Below, one piece after another: positions 11,906 through 22,800 of a DNA stretch of 64,000 nt (position 1 is the stretch's first letter; every line of letters starts with the position of its first letter). The notes beneath the pieces are model-generated. The model saw only the letters and a list, made by a program, of their open reading frames with translations, had not been told where the DNA came from and did no database searches. Where the stretch lies: the NCBI RefSeq assembly GCF_026914185.1, contig NC_070571.1, forward strand, positions 3,968,001-4,032,000. The letters run 5' to 3'. The position numbers and the translations under genes were made by a program. Source of the stretch: Puccinia triticina (Eukaryota; Basidiomycota; Pucciniomycetes; Pucciniales; Pucciniaceae).

Positions 11906-11974
11906 ACACCCCGCCATGCCAAAACCAGCCCTCAGCTCCCCTCGACCGCCGGTCTGCAGCGGCTACACATGTCC

Positions 11975-12185
11975 CTCTCAATGACCGGGACCAACCGGTC
12001 ATCAAGAGGACAAGCACAGCACTCTTGATGACCAGGGCGGACCAGTCATTGAGAGGACACACCCGTCTCAATGACCGGGACGGACCAGTCATCGAGAGGA
12101 AACACCCCTCTCAATGTCTATTCTGGTAATCAAGAGGGATGTGGCCTCTTCATGACTGGTCTGTACCGGTAATCAAGGGGATTAA
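11975..12185. repeat. CCGG minisatellite, first cluster
   Basis: Repeats of the type CTCAATGACCGGGAC followed by ACCGGTCATCAAGAGG. Each unit contains inverted GACCGG/CCGGTC half-sites. The same motif forms the larger array at 62396-62930 and the short stretch before 55200. Confidence 0.7.
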
Positions 12186-12324
12186 TTCATCCGGATGGCC
12201 GGGGGGTCTCAATGTAAGGACTTGGGATTGAGTCCTTCACTGGATGTCAAAGAGAGTGGCATGGGGGGGACGGGGCACAAATCTTGAAGTCAAAGTTCTA
12301 GTTTACGGCTGTTCTTTTCAGATG

Positions 12325-12510
12325 AGGAAGGAAGCTAGCACGGTAGAGATAAGATGAAGGGACCAGGATCTCTCAGTATGTACAATCAAGGGAAAGAGAA
12401 GAGAAGATAGAAGAGGAAAAGGGGATTAGACTTACCTAGCACGGTAGAGAGAAGATGAAGGGACCAGGATCTCTACCGGCTAGGAGAAGGAAGGGACTCA
12501 GACTAAGTAC
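12325..12510 (-). repeat. LTR-like dispersed repeat, copy 1
   Basis: Read on the minus strand this matches 39537-39690: a GAGTACTTAGTCT start, two GGTAGAGATCCTGGTCCCTTC-like blocks with CTCTCTACC...GCTAG, and pyrimidine-rich TTCTCTTTCC stretches between. The structure suggests solo LTR remnants of a Gypsy-type family, but no coding region accompanies either copy. Confidence 0.4.
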
Positions 12511-14085
12511 TCAGTGGATTATGTAATGTTATGACAGATCTTTTGAAACCCCACAAGGGGTGGGGGTTTACACTCAACGCGGCCACCTGTCACCGCATGG
12601 CACCCCGCGGATAGTTTTTTGGGGGGGAGCTGGTGGCGCTCACGGAGGGGGACCCAACATCAAGCAATTTTGCATCATTGGAAAATCCTGTTATGTCATG
12701 TTTGTAGTTGTTAATCCGCTTAGTGTACATAAATATCTTTTTGCTTGTTGAGTTTGAATAAAAAAATCAATCTGCTAAAGTAAAAATCATTGCTCTCCAT
12801 CAACAAGACTGCCAATTGGGCTCGCGGCCCGCCCGGGTCTGAGCGCCAGTATTCTGCCACCTATGACCGACCTTGGGGGACGGTGTCTAAGGTTATGGCA
12901 TGTTGGGGGCTTGTCACAATGCCACCCATTCTGTCGTCATCAAGACCGCCCTGGTTGTGTGAACAATCTGCTTGCTGTCATTGACACTGCTACTACACTG
13001 GGCATCCAACCGGTGTGCCTGCTGGCTCTTTGGCAGACATTGTGTGCCCCGCCATCATGTTGTCAACCACTGGTGGGTCAAACAGAGTCCCGAGTACGGG
13101 AAATCTCTGTCCTCCTGACGGCGAAACGCGCCCGCTGTGTAGGACTAGTAGGACTCATTTGGCAGGCGCCCCTAGGCGCGCACACCGCAAAAAGGTGGTG
13201 CCAACAACCGTAAAAGAGAAGCTCTCTTGTAAGTACACTAGAAACAACCAAAAGAAAGAGAGCAGAAGCAAGAGAAGATAGGGGGCTCACCCAGCTGGAA
13301 GAGAGAAGCTCCCTGCTGGACCAGGGGTGTGCAAGACCAAGTCTACGTATGTTCGCTTGGGACTGGGTTACGTAATATTGTAACACGGCGGGGGCTTCGC
13401 AATTCTAGGTCTTGCCGGCGAGCAGGGTAGGCACCTTCACCAAGAAAGCGAGAGATATCGACGCCGACGAGGGCTTGCGGACGCTTGATGATAAAGTCAT
13501 GGTGCGGTCCGACGTCGGCTCGTTATATGAGATCATAACACCTCACTGTTTCGGTGCTCTGAGACGGACGCGCTTTGCGCTGCTGCCTTTAAGTTTTGGG
13601 AGCCTGTAGGTCTGAGTTTACCGACGCGTTTCGCGGGACGGGAAGTCATTTTCATGACTGTCAAATATTTATGGCTCTGCCAAGAAAACCCATCCGCTCC
13701 CCAAGAAATTTGTTTCGTCTTGATATCTCGTTGTATGTATAACATATTTGTTGTTCATGTTTGGAAGTTGGCCAAATTTACAAATCATTGGCTCGCAGAT
13801 GAGCTGATCCACGGCATTAAAAGAAGTGAAACAAGCTGAAACAAGCTTCATGATGGATCATTTTCAGGAACGCGGGAATACTTTTAACACGGCAGGTATA
13901 TGTACAACAAAATCCTGCCTGTACATAGAACAATTTGGGTTCACCCACCATCTCTTCGATTTATGAACTCGATTATTATACTTGAAAAAATCTTGCACGT
14001 ATGATACACAGCTTGTCCTTCCCATCAAACATCTACAACACATCGACCATTACCCATCCTTGAATCGATTATACATACATTCAGC
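12511..14085. other. No gene supported; degenerate repeats and upstream region
   Basis: Contains a minus-strand LTR-like stretch at about 13200-13385 (begins TGTTACAATATTACGTAAC), a GC-rich segment with short open frames around 12790-13213, and from about 13800 the upstream region of the next gene. The block GAAGTGAAACAAGCTTCATGAT near 13830 recurs upstream of the paralogue at 33156 and may be a shared promoter part. Confidence 0.4.
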
Positions 14086-15822
14086 ATGGAACATCACGTC
14101 TGTTTTTTACTCATGGCATTCCTATGCTGTCTTGATGTCAACATAATTTCCTGCGGATTGGTAAATAGGAATACCTTCGCAAAGCGGACCCATGAATATA
14201 TAGATCTGGAGCTCTCTCTGGGTATGAGCGGTAGGAAGCAACCCATGGAGGGCAAGGTGAGATTTTGGGAACAAGTTTAGCTGAAACAAACCAAGCTGAT
14301 CCAGACCCATCTCTATCATGCATAGTTACCACTGCCCAGTAAAACTGGAATGGAGATCAACAGAGCTGGATGGACACTGCTTACTCTATCTCCACTTGGT
14401 CCCGAGCAAGTTTCCGGTCGGAAAAGGGTCGCAAACATTGAAAATGAGGTGACCCATCCTCCAAAGCACTTGTGTGCACCATCAGTTGTCCCTCAGCAAA
14501 TCATACCTTGGTCGTCGGAGCATCCTGAAAGAAGCAAGCAGACATCGTTGCATCCTCTGAAACTCTTCCCATCCACGAAAATATCAACCAGCATACAGCT
14601 TGGCGAAGCTGTCGATCATCAACAGCCATGTGTTGATGGACTCATGGCTAGTCAAAGAAACCCTCAAATGCCACATCTCGGGTTCAATGATTTTGGGCCT
14701 GGCATAATGCGTTCAAACAGCGTTCAACCCAGCCGCAGCCTTACTCCTCAGCTCAACAAAGACACTGATATTTTGAAATCTCATTACTCACTGGAGCCAT
14801 TAGCAGGCAAACATGAAGGTACATCATCTACTGAAAGGCAAGGAACCAAAGACCAAAGTGATAACACCAGCAGCCTGTCTGAACAACTCAGAAGATACTA
14901 CTCCTGTCAAATACTAGATTGGAATCCGGATAAAATCAACGAGATAGCTGCTTTAGCCACTCATTCCATGGTTTCCCAATTTTTTGAAAAGGCTCACTCT
15001 AGAATACAGGAGATGCATGGATCCCACTCAATCCTACTTCCATTCATTTATAAATTGGTGGTCAAAAAACCCACAAAGCACAATTGGAGAATCATTCTGA
15101 ATGTCTGGAAAACAATCTGGGAAACTGAATCAAGTATGCAAGGTGATTTTCACATACTGAAGAAATACATTTGGCTCACAGACCTTATCACAGAAGCAAC
15201 CCTTCCTGAAATATATCAAGATACTCCAAAGAACTTCAATGAAATTACTGGAAAACTGTGTCATGGGAATGGCATGTTGAATCCCAAATTGAAAATCATC
15301 CGGCGGCTCTCCGATGGAAGAACTGAGATGAGTTTTACTAACTGCCACAGGAAATGGGTGGCAGAATTGATCAGCATGTTTGAAAAAGATTCTTTTGAGC
15401 AAGGGACACCTCCAACACAACCTCAACTCCATGAAAAAGCCTTAACAAAATTGAACAAAAAAGCACAACTAATTTCTTCTGCAATGGACCAACTCAACTT
15501 CAGAGTCAATTCACTAAAAGAAATTCAATCCCTTCTAACAGTTGCAAAGAAAGTATGCCTAGACCAAAACATCCCATTGAAAATGAAGCTTACACCCAAA
15601 GGGTTGTATGTTCTTAGAAATCTTCAAGAAAAGAAATTTGGGCCAGATTCAACTTCTGAATCATTTTCCAGATTACCTGCTCATTTGAAGTTATATTCCA
15701 TGTATCATCTCCGTAAAAACCTGCATTTAGTTCCGGAAGAAGTAACATTTTTACCAAAATTTATCAATAAATACTTCAATGAATTTTATCCTAGTACAGT
15801 GATCAATAGCTCTTTCTTATAA
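14086..15822 (+). CDS. Predicted secreted protein of unknown family, 555 aa
   Basis: Two exons, 14086-14256 and 14326-15822, joined by a 69-nt GT-AG intron (donor AAG/gtgaga, acceptor catgcatag), in frame, 57 plus 498 residues. Exon 1 starts MEHHVCFLLMAFLCCLDV, a plausible secretion signal. The rest is hydrophilic with scattered aromatic and basic residues; a conserved core begins SEQLRRYYSCQIL near residue 240, and a second conserved stretch near the C-terminus reads SRLPAHLKLYSMYHLRKNLH. No domain is recognised. A paralogue with the same intron position lies at 33156-34914, so the family is at least duplicated here. A lineage-specific secreted (effector-type) role is inference from the signal peptide and duplication only. 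Confidence 0.75.
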
Positions 15823-16106
15823 AATCCAATCAAGAAAAATTCACTGCCTCAATGAGTGGTAGTATTTTTGTTCAAGTATGAAACCTTTCTGAAACTTTTT
15901 CTTATTATCAGGCCTTTAGCATTTAGGAAGGCATCATTTCACAAATCATCAATCTTCTATTTTCTCATTTGAATATTATTTCATCTTGCCCATTGACTAC
16001 TTCACCTAGAAAAAAATCTTATTTGTGTGCTTGCTTCCAAATATCACATATGCAACAGTGCAGCAGCTTTGTTGCACGCAACAGGTAGTGTAGAAAAAGT
16101 GCAGCA
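15823..16106. other. 3' flank, no feature seen
   Basis: Downstream region of the secreted-protein gene. Its beginning is still similar to the flank after 34914 (both contain TATCAGGCCTT and TTCTCATTTGAATAT), so the duplication included the 3' flank. Confidence 0.45.
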
Positions 16107-16272
16107 GATTTGGCCCTAGATGCTTTGTCCATGCCAGTAAGGTCCATTGCCATGATCCAATGATCTTCAGCCTTCTGTGCGGCCTTTGAGATTTGGCCCT
16201 AGACGCTTTGTCCATGCCAGTAAGGTCCATTGCCATGATCCAATGATCTTCAGCCTTCTGTGTGGCCTTTGC
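16107..16272. repeat. 83-bp tandem duplication
   Basis: GATTTGGCCCTAGA...GCGGCCTTTGA starts at 16107 and again at 16190 with only a few differences. It lies in the 3' part of the Myb/NAM-like pseudogene and shifts its frame. Confidence 0.85.
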
Positions 16273-17082
16273 AGCCAATTTCATTGCTTTTTCCATAGAA
16301 GCCGCCCATTCCTTGGGAATTTTGACAAGCTCCTCTTGATTTTTGATAAGTATCCAACATGGCATCTTGATTCTTCATCTCGTTTCCTTTTAGCAGATTC
16401 TTGAGCTTTGGGGTGTTTTTCAGATCCAATGACAATACGGTTTGCTAGGTTGTCCTCCTCCTCCTCTGGTTGAGTGCTGCCACTTGATGGTACAATTTTG
16501 TTGGTCAATGGGGTGCTGCTTGGATTGCTTATCATAGTGCTTTGGGACTTTGGTTCCTTCAACTTTTTTTTCCGAGATCAACCTTGTGCTGAGTGGCCTG
16601 CCATTTAGGGTGGTCACATAAGATCCCCCAGCAATGATCAAGATTGAAAGTTGAATCATCTTTGGATTTGTACAGCTCCTTTGCCTCAGAAAGCTGAGAA
16701 CAAAAGAATTATCAGCTAATTCTAAATATGACTGGCTTGAAATCTGGTGAGCCTACAATATCATTGCAGCTCATTCCGCTTCTCATCCAACGTTCAACTT
16801 GCAAATAGCATCCACCAAACTTGTTAAAAATCTGCATGATGTTACCCCAACAACATTTGACTGCATTGACCGGTTGCACCAATAATAGTTTTTGTGTCTT
16901 GGAGTGCTCGTTATCCTTGTTGAATTCAAGCACAAAGTCGGAGTATAGCTGGTGAACCTGTTCCCAGAAGGTTCCAGATTTCTGCCCAGTGCCAACAATA
17001 CTGTCCCGGTTTGTATTCAACCATGCAGCACAGAGTTGCTTATCTTCTTCAATCCCCCATCTTGCAGCCTTCTTCTTTGGAG

Positions 17083-17303
17083 TAGAGATGGCCATTGGCA
17101 CCCACTGGCGGGTACCCGCAACTCTTCAGCAGGTCCTTTATTCCCTGGGAAGTGCCAGCCAGCAGGCTTGGGGTGTTCAATTTTGGTAAAAAGTCAAACA
17201 TTTAGCTTTACAACTGCCATGGTTTCCTTTAGATTGTAGGGGCAGATAGCTACCTGCTAAAGAGTGGCGGGTACCCGCCAGCGGGTGCCAATGGCCATCT
17301 CTA
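17083..17303. mobile_element. hAT-type MITE with 8-bp duplication
   Basis: 221 bp with inverted ends TAGAGATGGCCATTGGCACC, rich in GGGTACCCGC. It is flanked by a perfect 8-bp direct duplication CTTTGGAG (17075-17082 and 17304-17311). TAG-starting ends and 8-bp duplications are typical of hAT elements. Removing it rejoins the Myb/NAM-like frame, so it inserted in that gene. The closely related copy at 63781-63995 confirms the family. Confidence 0.9.
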
Positions 17304-17531
17304 CTTTGGAGCTTTGTTGGTGTTCTCAGGTATGACCAAATCTGGTGGGGGAGCCGAGGCTGTTGGTGTTGCATTCAAATCAGGCAGGTTTTGAGTTTCT
17401 GAAGTGATAGGAGCCGAGGCCATGGGTGTTGTATTGGGATTGGGTTGGTTTCTAGGCAAAGAGGGTCTGGTGGGAGTCATTGATCCTAGGAGTAGTGGAT
17501 TGACAGGAACTTGTACCCTTTTGGGAGGCAT

Positions 17532-19406
17532 GATGTTGAGGTTGTTGATGTGCAAAGTGTGCTTAAAAAATTGGAACACAACAACAAGTGGACCAAATTG
17601 GGGATGTAGCAGCTTGGAAGGTTGGATGCCAAAGCTGCCAAAACTAGCAGCCAAGGGCAACCTTGACCAACACCCGCAGAATTCAGATGCCCTCTCAGCA
17701 ACTCTGCTGGAGGTCAAAAAAGCCTTGGGGGCCGCCAAAATTGGTCGCAGGTTGTGCAACTGCAGGAGCGTTGGAGATGCTCTTAGGGGGATTTGTGCAA
17801 GCCCTATAAAAATAAAATCTTGTGTTTTTGGTTCAAAAGTGGGCCGGGAAACCCTTGAACCAAAAGTCTATGAGTTATAGGTTTGAATAAACTTAAATAA
17901 ATGTTGTGAATCACCATTTAGGTCATAATGAAAAGGTCTTCTAATTGATATGTTCTGGGGCTGTTATATTTTTTGACTGTGTCTGGTCAGGAGGAAATGG
18001 TAGATTTATATCTGTTCCAGTTTCTTTGCCCTTTTTCCCATCCCCAATTTCATTGCAAGGATGCCAGCCTCCTATTCAGGCTTGTACTTGTATCATAATT
18101 CCTGTTGAATGACTTGGATTTTTTGTGTTTCCATACATAGTTTGTTATCCATCTAAGACTGAGTTTTCTGAAAGAACATGTGTCTTACTCCATAATTTAT
18201 GCAAGAGACCTATCTCAGATCTAGGTCCTATTCATAGCTCATAAAATGGACCTTAGCATATAATTGATGAAATTCTCTCTTTGTATGTCTCATAAGAATC
18301 TATGGAAATTCCACACTTATTTGTAAATTTCACGTGGCGCTGTGGTGATCCAGATCTGTGGCGCGCAACAAAACTGCCAAAACCTCAACTCACAGCCTAA
18401 AATACTTGCATATGATAGAATATTACTAGAGGAATAGATTCTACATACAAACTTAACCCTAGTCACTCACTTCAACTACCCAGCTAGCTCTTTTAGTATA
18501 GAGTTAGTTACAATTATAGGTTTAGTGCAGGCCATACCCAGGTGGAAAGTCATATAAATCATAAAAGGCATGCATATACAGAAGAGTATAGTTAGATTTA
18601 CTAGTTAGGCAGGCCTCCACTATTAGCTACAGATCACCTCACGCAACCTGCGCGTTGGAGACTGCATTGACTAGGCCTCCACTCAACAACTCAACAGATT
18701 TGCGCGGACCTTACATTGATGCATGCGGTCAGAAAGCCTCCACTTTGGCAGTGCAACCAACCTATGCAGCCTTTGCCTTAAAAAGTACAAATCACACATT
18801 GTCATGCGGAACATCAGTTTAAGTTATGCACCCCTTGCAGAAGGCAGTGCAATCCACAGGGTCACCACCAGCAGAAATGCCTTGAGTGCAGCCCTCACCA
18901 GCAAAAATAACTCAGAAAAGAATATATAAGGAGGCCCTCCTCCCACCATTTTTCCAGCATCACCCAGGCAACCCAGCTCAGTGGTCACCAGTCATCATTT
19001 TGCCATCATCACGGAAGACACAGTCATCATACATTAACATAGAAATCTCATACCACACTCCATCATCATTTCCCTCTGCTGAAACCATTAAAAACCCAAC
19101 AAAACATATTCTCACTTGATTATATTCTTTGCCCATCTTGCCATATAGAGGTTGTATACGCATCTTGTACTTGTTAAAACTGATCTAGGTCTGATAGAGA
19201 CTACTACATACAAGTTCTCTCTGTCATAAAAGTCACGCCACAACAATAAATAAATTTGTTGTCAGAATTCTGTAGTATAATAGAGGGGCAGGTCTTTCAA
19301 ACCACCCTTAACAGTAGTATTACTTAGCTGGAATATCATATTGTTATTTCCCCCTCAAAGGACTGCCAACCCATCCCAAAGGAGTTCTCACAGCGCAGCC
19401 ACAATT
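17532..19406. other. No gene supported
   Basis: Long AT-rich stretch. The phrase AGGCCTCCACT occurs at about 18610, 18673 and in variant form at 18736, hinting at a degraded repeat. No coding frame of interest before the copia element begins at 19407. Confidence 0.45.
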
Positions 19407-19648
19407 TGTTGTAGTCTGTTACGTAATATACCATTACGTTACATCCCACACTGTCATGGTAAGTCATACTGTCATGACTTACCATAGGCATGGGACTTTC
19501 CCATGTTTCTCGACTTGACAGCACTATGCTATTACATACATATATACATATATATAGTCTATGTTTCTTCACTTGTTGTATTTTACTATTCCATTCTCTC
19601 TGTTCATTCCTCTACGAAATACATACACTCAAGTGTCAGACTCTATTA
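19407..19648 (+). repeat. copia 5' LTR
   Basis: 242 bp, begins TGTTGTAGTCTGTTACG and ends CAGACTCTATTA. Contains TATATACATATATATAG at about 19538-19556, a plausible TATA region for transcription of the element. Confidence 0.9.
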
Positions 19649-19658
19649 GGTTATGAGC
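19649..19658 (+). other. copia primer-binding site (half initiator tRNA)
   Basis: GGTTATGAGC directly abuts the 5' LTR and is complementary to GCTCATAACC, the anticodon-loop region of eukaryotic initiator tRNA-Met. Copia-type elements are known to prime from a tRNA-Met half cleaved there rather than from the 3' CCA end. Confidence 0.75.
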
Positions 19659-19838
19659 AATTTTTCTCGCGTTTTCTCAGTTACAAAGTTATAAAGAGTC
19701 TCAGATCAATTTATTCCCCGAAGAAAGAGTTTAGTGGAAAGTTTATATTAGTATTGAAGTGTGTGCAGTGTTTGCAGGTGTATAGTGATAAATTCTAGTG
19801 TGAATATTGTTGTGTTGTGCCCGTTTTTTTAGTCTTAA

Positions 19839-22800
19839 GTGTATAGTTTTTTTGAATCTCTACCTGATACCCCTGAATATCTTTTTCCAAACTCAATCTA
19901 CCTTATCCCTCTCTCTGCCATGGCCCCCGTCAACCGTTCCCCCAGCTCTATTGCCACTCGTTCCACCAACGCAGCGGCAGCCGCCTCGAGCAGCAACGCG
20001 GCCGGGAAACGAGTTGTACGCAGTCCTCCACCAACCTCTGACGACGAAGTTGATACAGTCATGGCACCACGAGAAGAACCACGCCAACATGTGCCTCAAG
20101 TCAACCTTCCAGACAATGATGCCCCTCTACCTCCCGATTTCTCATACGCGTTAGACCCCCGGAATAAGGACCAGATCATCAAACACGCACACCATCTTTT
20201 TCCAGAGGCGAAAAAGCTAATTCCGTTGGGTTCCAATTTCCGCACTTGGCTGATGAAAATGGAAGAACTCGCGGATTTTGCTCTTGATTATCGCAACTAC
20301 TACTTCAAGGATTTTTCCCGTCACCCTGTTGATCACATCGCGCGTGTAATTTTCCGTATCGCTCTTTCCGACGAGATCAAGGAAGACATCAACCACCGCG
20401 ATTCATGTTACGCCATTATGATCTCCATCCGGCGTCGCTTTACAACGTTCAGTCGTGCAGCCCAAATAAATCGATGGGCAGCTTTGAAGTCCATTCCCTG
20501 CGACCAAGGCGTCCCTGCCACTACGGTCGCGGCGACTTATCGACGACGTTTGTTGGATCTCAAAGAATCGGGAGCTTCTCTAACTCAGGATTCTATTTTC
20601 GGCATGATGCTTCAAGACTCAATTGCGCAGGGGTTGGCTTTACGACAAGAATTCAATTATCGAGTCGACCAGGAGCTGGCTGCTCGACGGCAAATCCCTT
20701 TACTGTTTGTCGAAATGATCGATCTTTTAAATGACTGCCAGGAGAAAGTTTGCGGCCGTGAGGCGGTACATCGAAACTCGGTACAACCTTCCACCTTTGA
20801 GGCTGAACCGAACCCTGCCCCGCGTCGGAACAATTCCATTGAAAGTCACCCTGACAACGTCTACACGATGGCCGCCTGCCCTTCGAAATTCAAACAATCG
20901 CCCTCTGCGGTCAGGCACTGTTTTCGTTGTGGATCCAGCAGTCATTTGATTAGTAACTGCCCTGTTCCCCCAGAAGCGGCGCCGAAGAACCCGTCAACTA
21001 ATCATCAAACTCAGAATCTTCTGCAAACCCCTCAGTATCAAGCTTACTATCCAATACTGGCTCCACTGGTCCCGGGGTACAGTTTTCAGCAATTCTATCA
21101 ACCAATCGTCCATACAGGCAATAACACGGCCAACACTGGTCGCCCCGCCGATAACTACCGGCCGGTTTATCCGCAAGGTTATCATCCTCAACCTGCTGCT
21201 CGCGAAGCATCGGCTGATGTTCCCCCAGATGGACCCCAGATGTTTGTTATGCAGCCTGCGCCTCCGATGTTTAACATGCCTCCCGAAATGTCCCCGATGA
21301 TAGGTATGCAACCCGCCCCGCCCATGTTGTATGCAATGCCTCAAGACACGCCTTCGGCACCCGACATTCAGCCATCTGCTCAGATGTTTGAAATGGATTG
21401 CGATATCGTTTCGACTCAACCTTCTTTCGGCTGCTTGTCCTTTTCTGCCGCGTCCCCCGCTCCTTATGCGGATTTGCCTGCTATTTTTGACACCGGTGCT
21501 ACTCATCACCTGACAGGTGACAGGTTAGCTTTAACCAACTTTACTCCCCTAAGTAAACCCATACCGCTGCGGGTAGCCACTAATGGCCCTCCTCGCTTCA
21601 TTACAGCAAAAGGGACGCTGACTTTCCCGGGGGTGACTTCAACCCCTACACTGATCAATGATGTGCTGTACTGTTCCAATGCGGCTCACACTCTTGTTTC
21701 CCCCGCAGCTTTACGTCTCGCGGGTTTTTCACTATCTTTTCAGGCTGATTCTTTTTTCATCTCACACGGACGCCACTTCTGGACGCGCTCGACTCTCAAC
21801 CCGGTTTCTAGGAAGTGGGAACTCCCTTCCCCTGCACGCTCGTTTGATCCTCCTCCTGTACATAGTTCATTGTCTCCGTCTGTCATTACTCCTTCCCAAA
21901 CCAATGTACCCCGCCCTCATTCCGCCTGTGCTAGTGTTGTTGGATCTGTTCATCCGGTTTTGTCTTCGCCACCGACTTCTGCGCCTGTTGTTGTACTATC
22001 ACATTGTACTGCTCTTCCGTCTGTATCCCCGGTCCAAACATCAAATGTGATAGTAAACAAAGATTACATCCCGTTTGAGTTTTCCGTTCCTGTTGCTACA
22101 AACAAGCCTTTTGAAATGCCTCACCTTACTGCAGATGAGTCCCTCCTGCTCCACGTACACCGGCGTTTTGGACACGCTAGCCTCCGAACAATACAGCGTA
22201 TGATGACTCTCGGTGTAGCTTTGGGGCTACTCAAAACTCTTCCCCGTGGGGAAATCCAATGCCCCTCCTGTATGATCTCCAAAAGCGTTAACCAGAACAC
22301 TCTCACCTCTGATCGCCGTGATTTTCAACCTATGGACGCATGGAATGTCGACCTGGTTGGACCCTTTGAGCTCGCTGCTCTTGGAGGTGGATTATATGTC
22401 TTGACGATCCGAGATATCGATTCCGGGTACGCTGAGGCGAAGGTTTTGGTCAAGAAAAGTGAAGCCTGTACTGTTCTTCAAGATACTATCTTACGTTTGG
22501 AACGTCGTACTGGTCAATGTCTGAAAATACTGCGTTCCAACAACGGCGGCGAATTCAATAGCAAGGTACTTGGCGAATTCCTAGCCAAAAAAGGCATTAC
22601 CACCGAACGGTCTGTCGCCTACCATCACTACCAGAATGGTACTATAGAACGTTTCAATCGTACACTGCAAGACATGGGCCGCACAATTCTTTTAGATAGT
22701 ACTCTTCCAAAAGAATTCTGGGGTCTGGCGTTTGTCTGGGCTTGTTACACTCTCAACCGGATCCCCAACGCGGCAAGTGGTGATGTGACTCCTTTCAAGA

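Larger units (their letters stand above)
16107..17531 (-). pseudogene. Myb/NAM-like transposon-associated gene, broken
   Basis: Minus-strand start at 17531 (MPPKRVQVPVNPLLL) with a Pro/Thr-rich leader. A MITE (17083-17303) interrupts the frame just before KKAARWGIEEDKQLCAAWL. A Myb/SANT-like segment of the kind carried by NAM-associated and PIF/Harbinger partner proteins follows (HQLYSDFV, WGNIMQIFNKFGGCYLQVE). After an intron-like gap comes LDHCWGILCDHPKWQATQ, then a frame shift and a Glu/Lys-rich tail with KRKRDEE. A duplicated 83-bp block disrupts the C-terminus. The family name is recognised from the WGIEEDKQL...FNKFGGCY layout; a DNA-binding role is known for relatives. The copy is clearly defective. 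Confidence 0.6.

Noticed and set aside
12863..13281. Possible gene with 88-116 aa frames
   Set aside because: No start context, splice sites or family resemblance, and it sits between LTR-like fragments.
20405..20949. Overlapping frames within the copia gag region on both strands
   Set aside because: Shadows of the continuous gag-pol frame, which carries all domain signatures.
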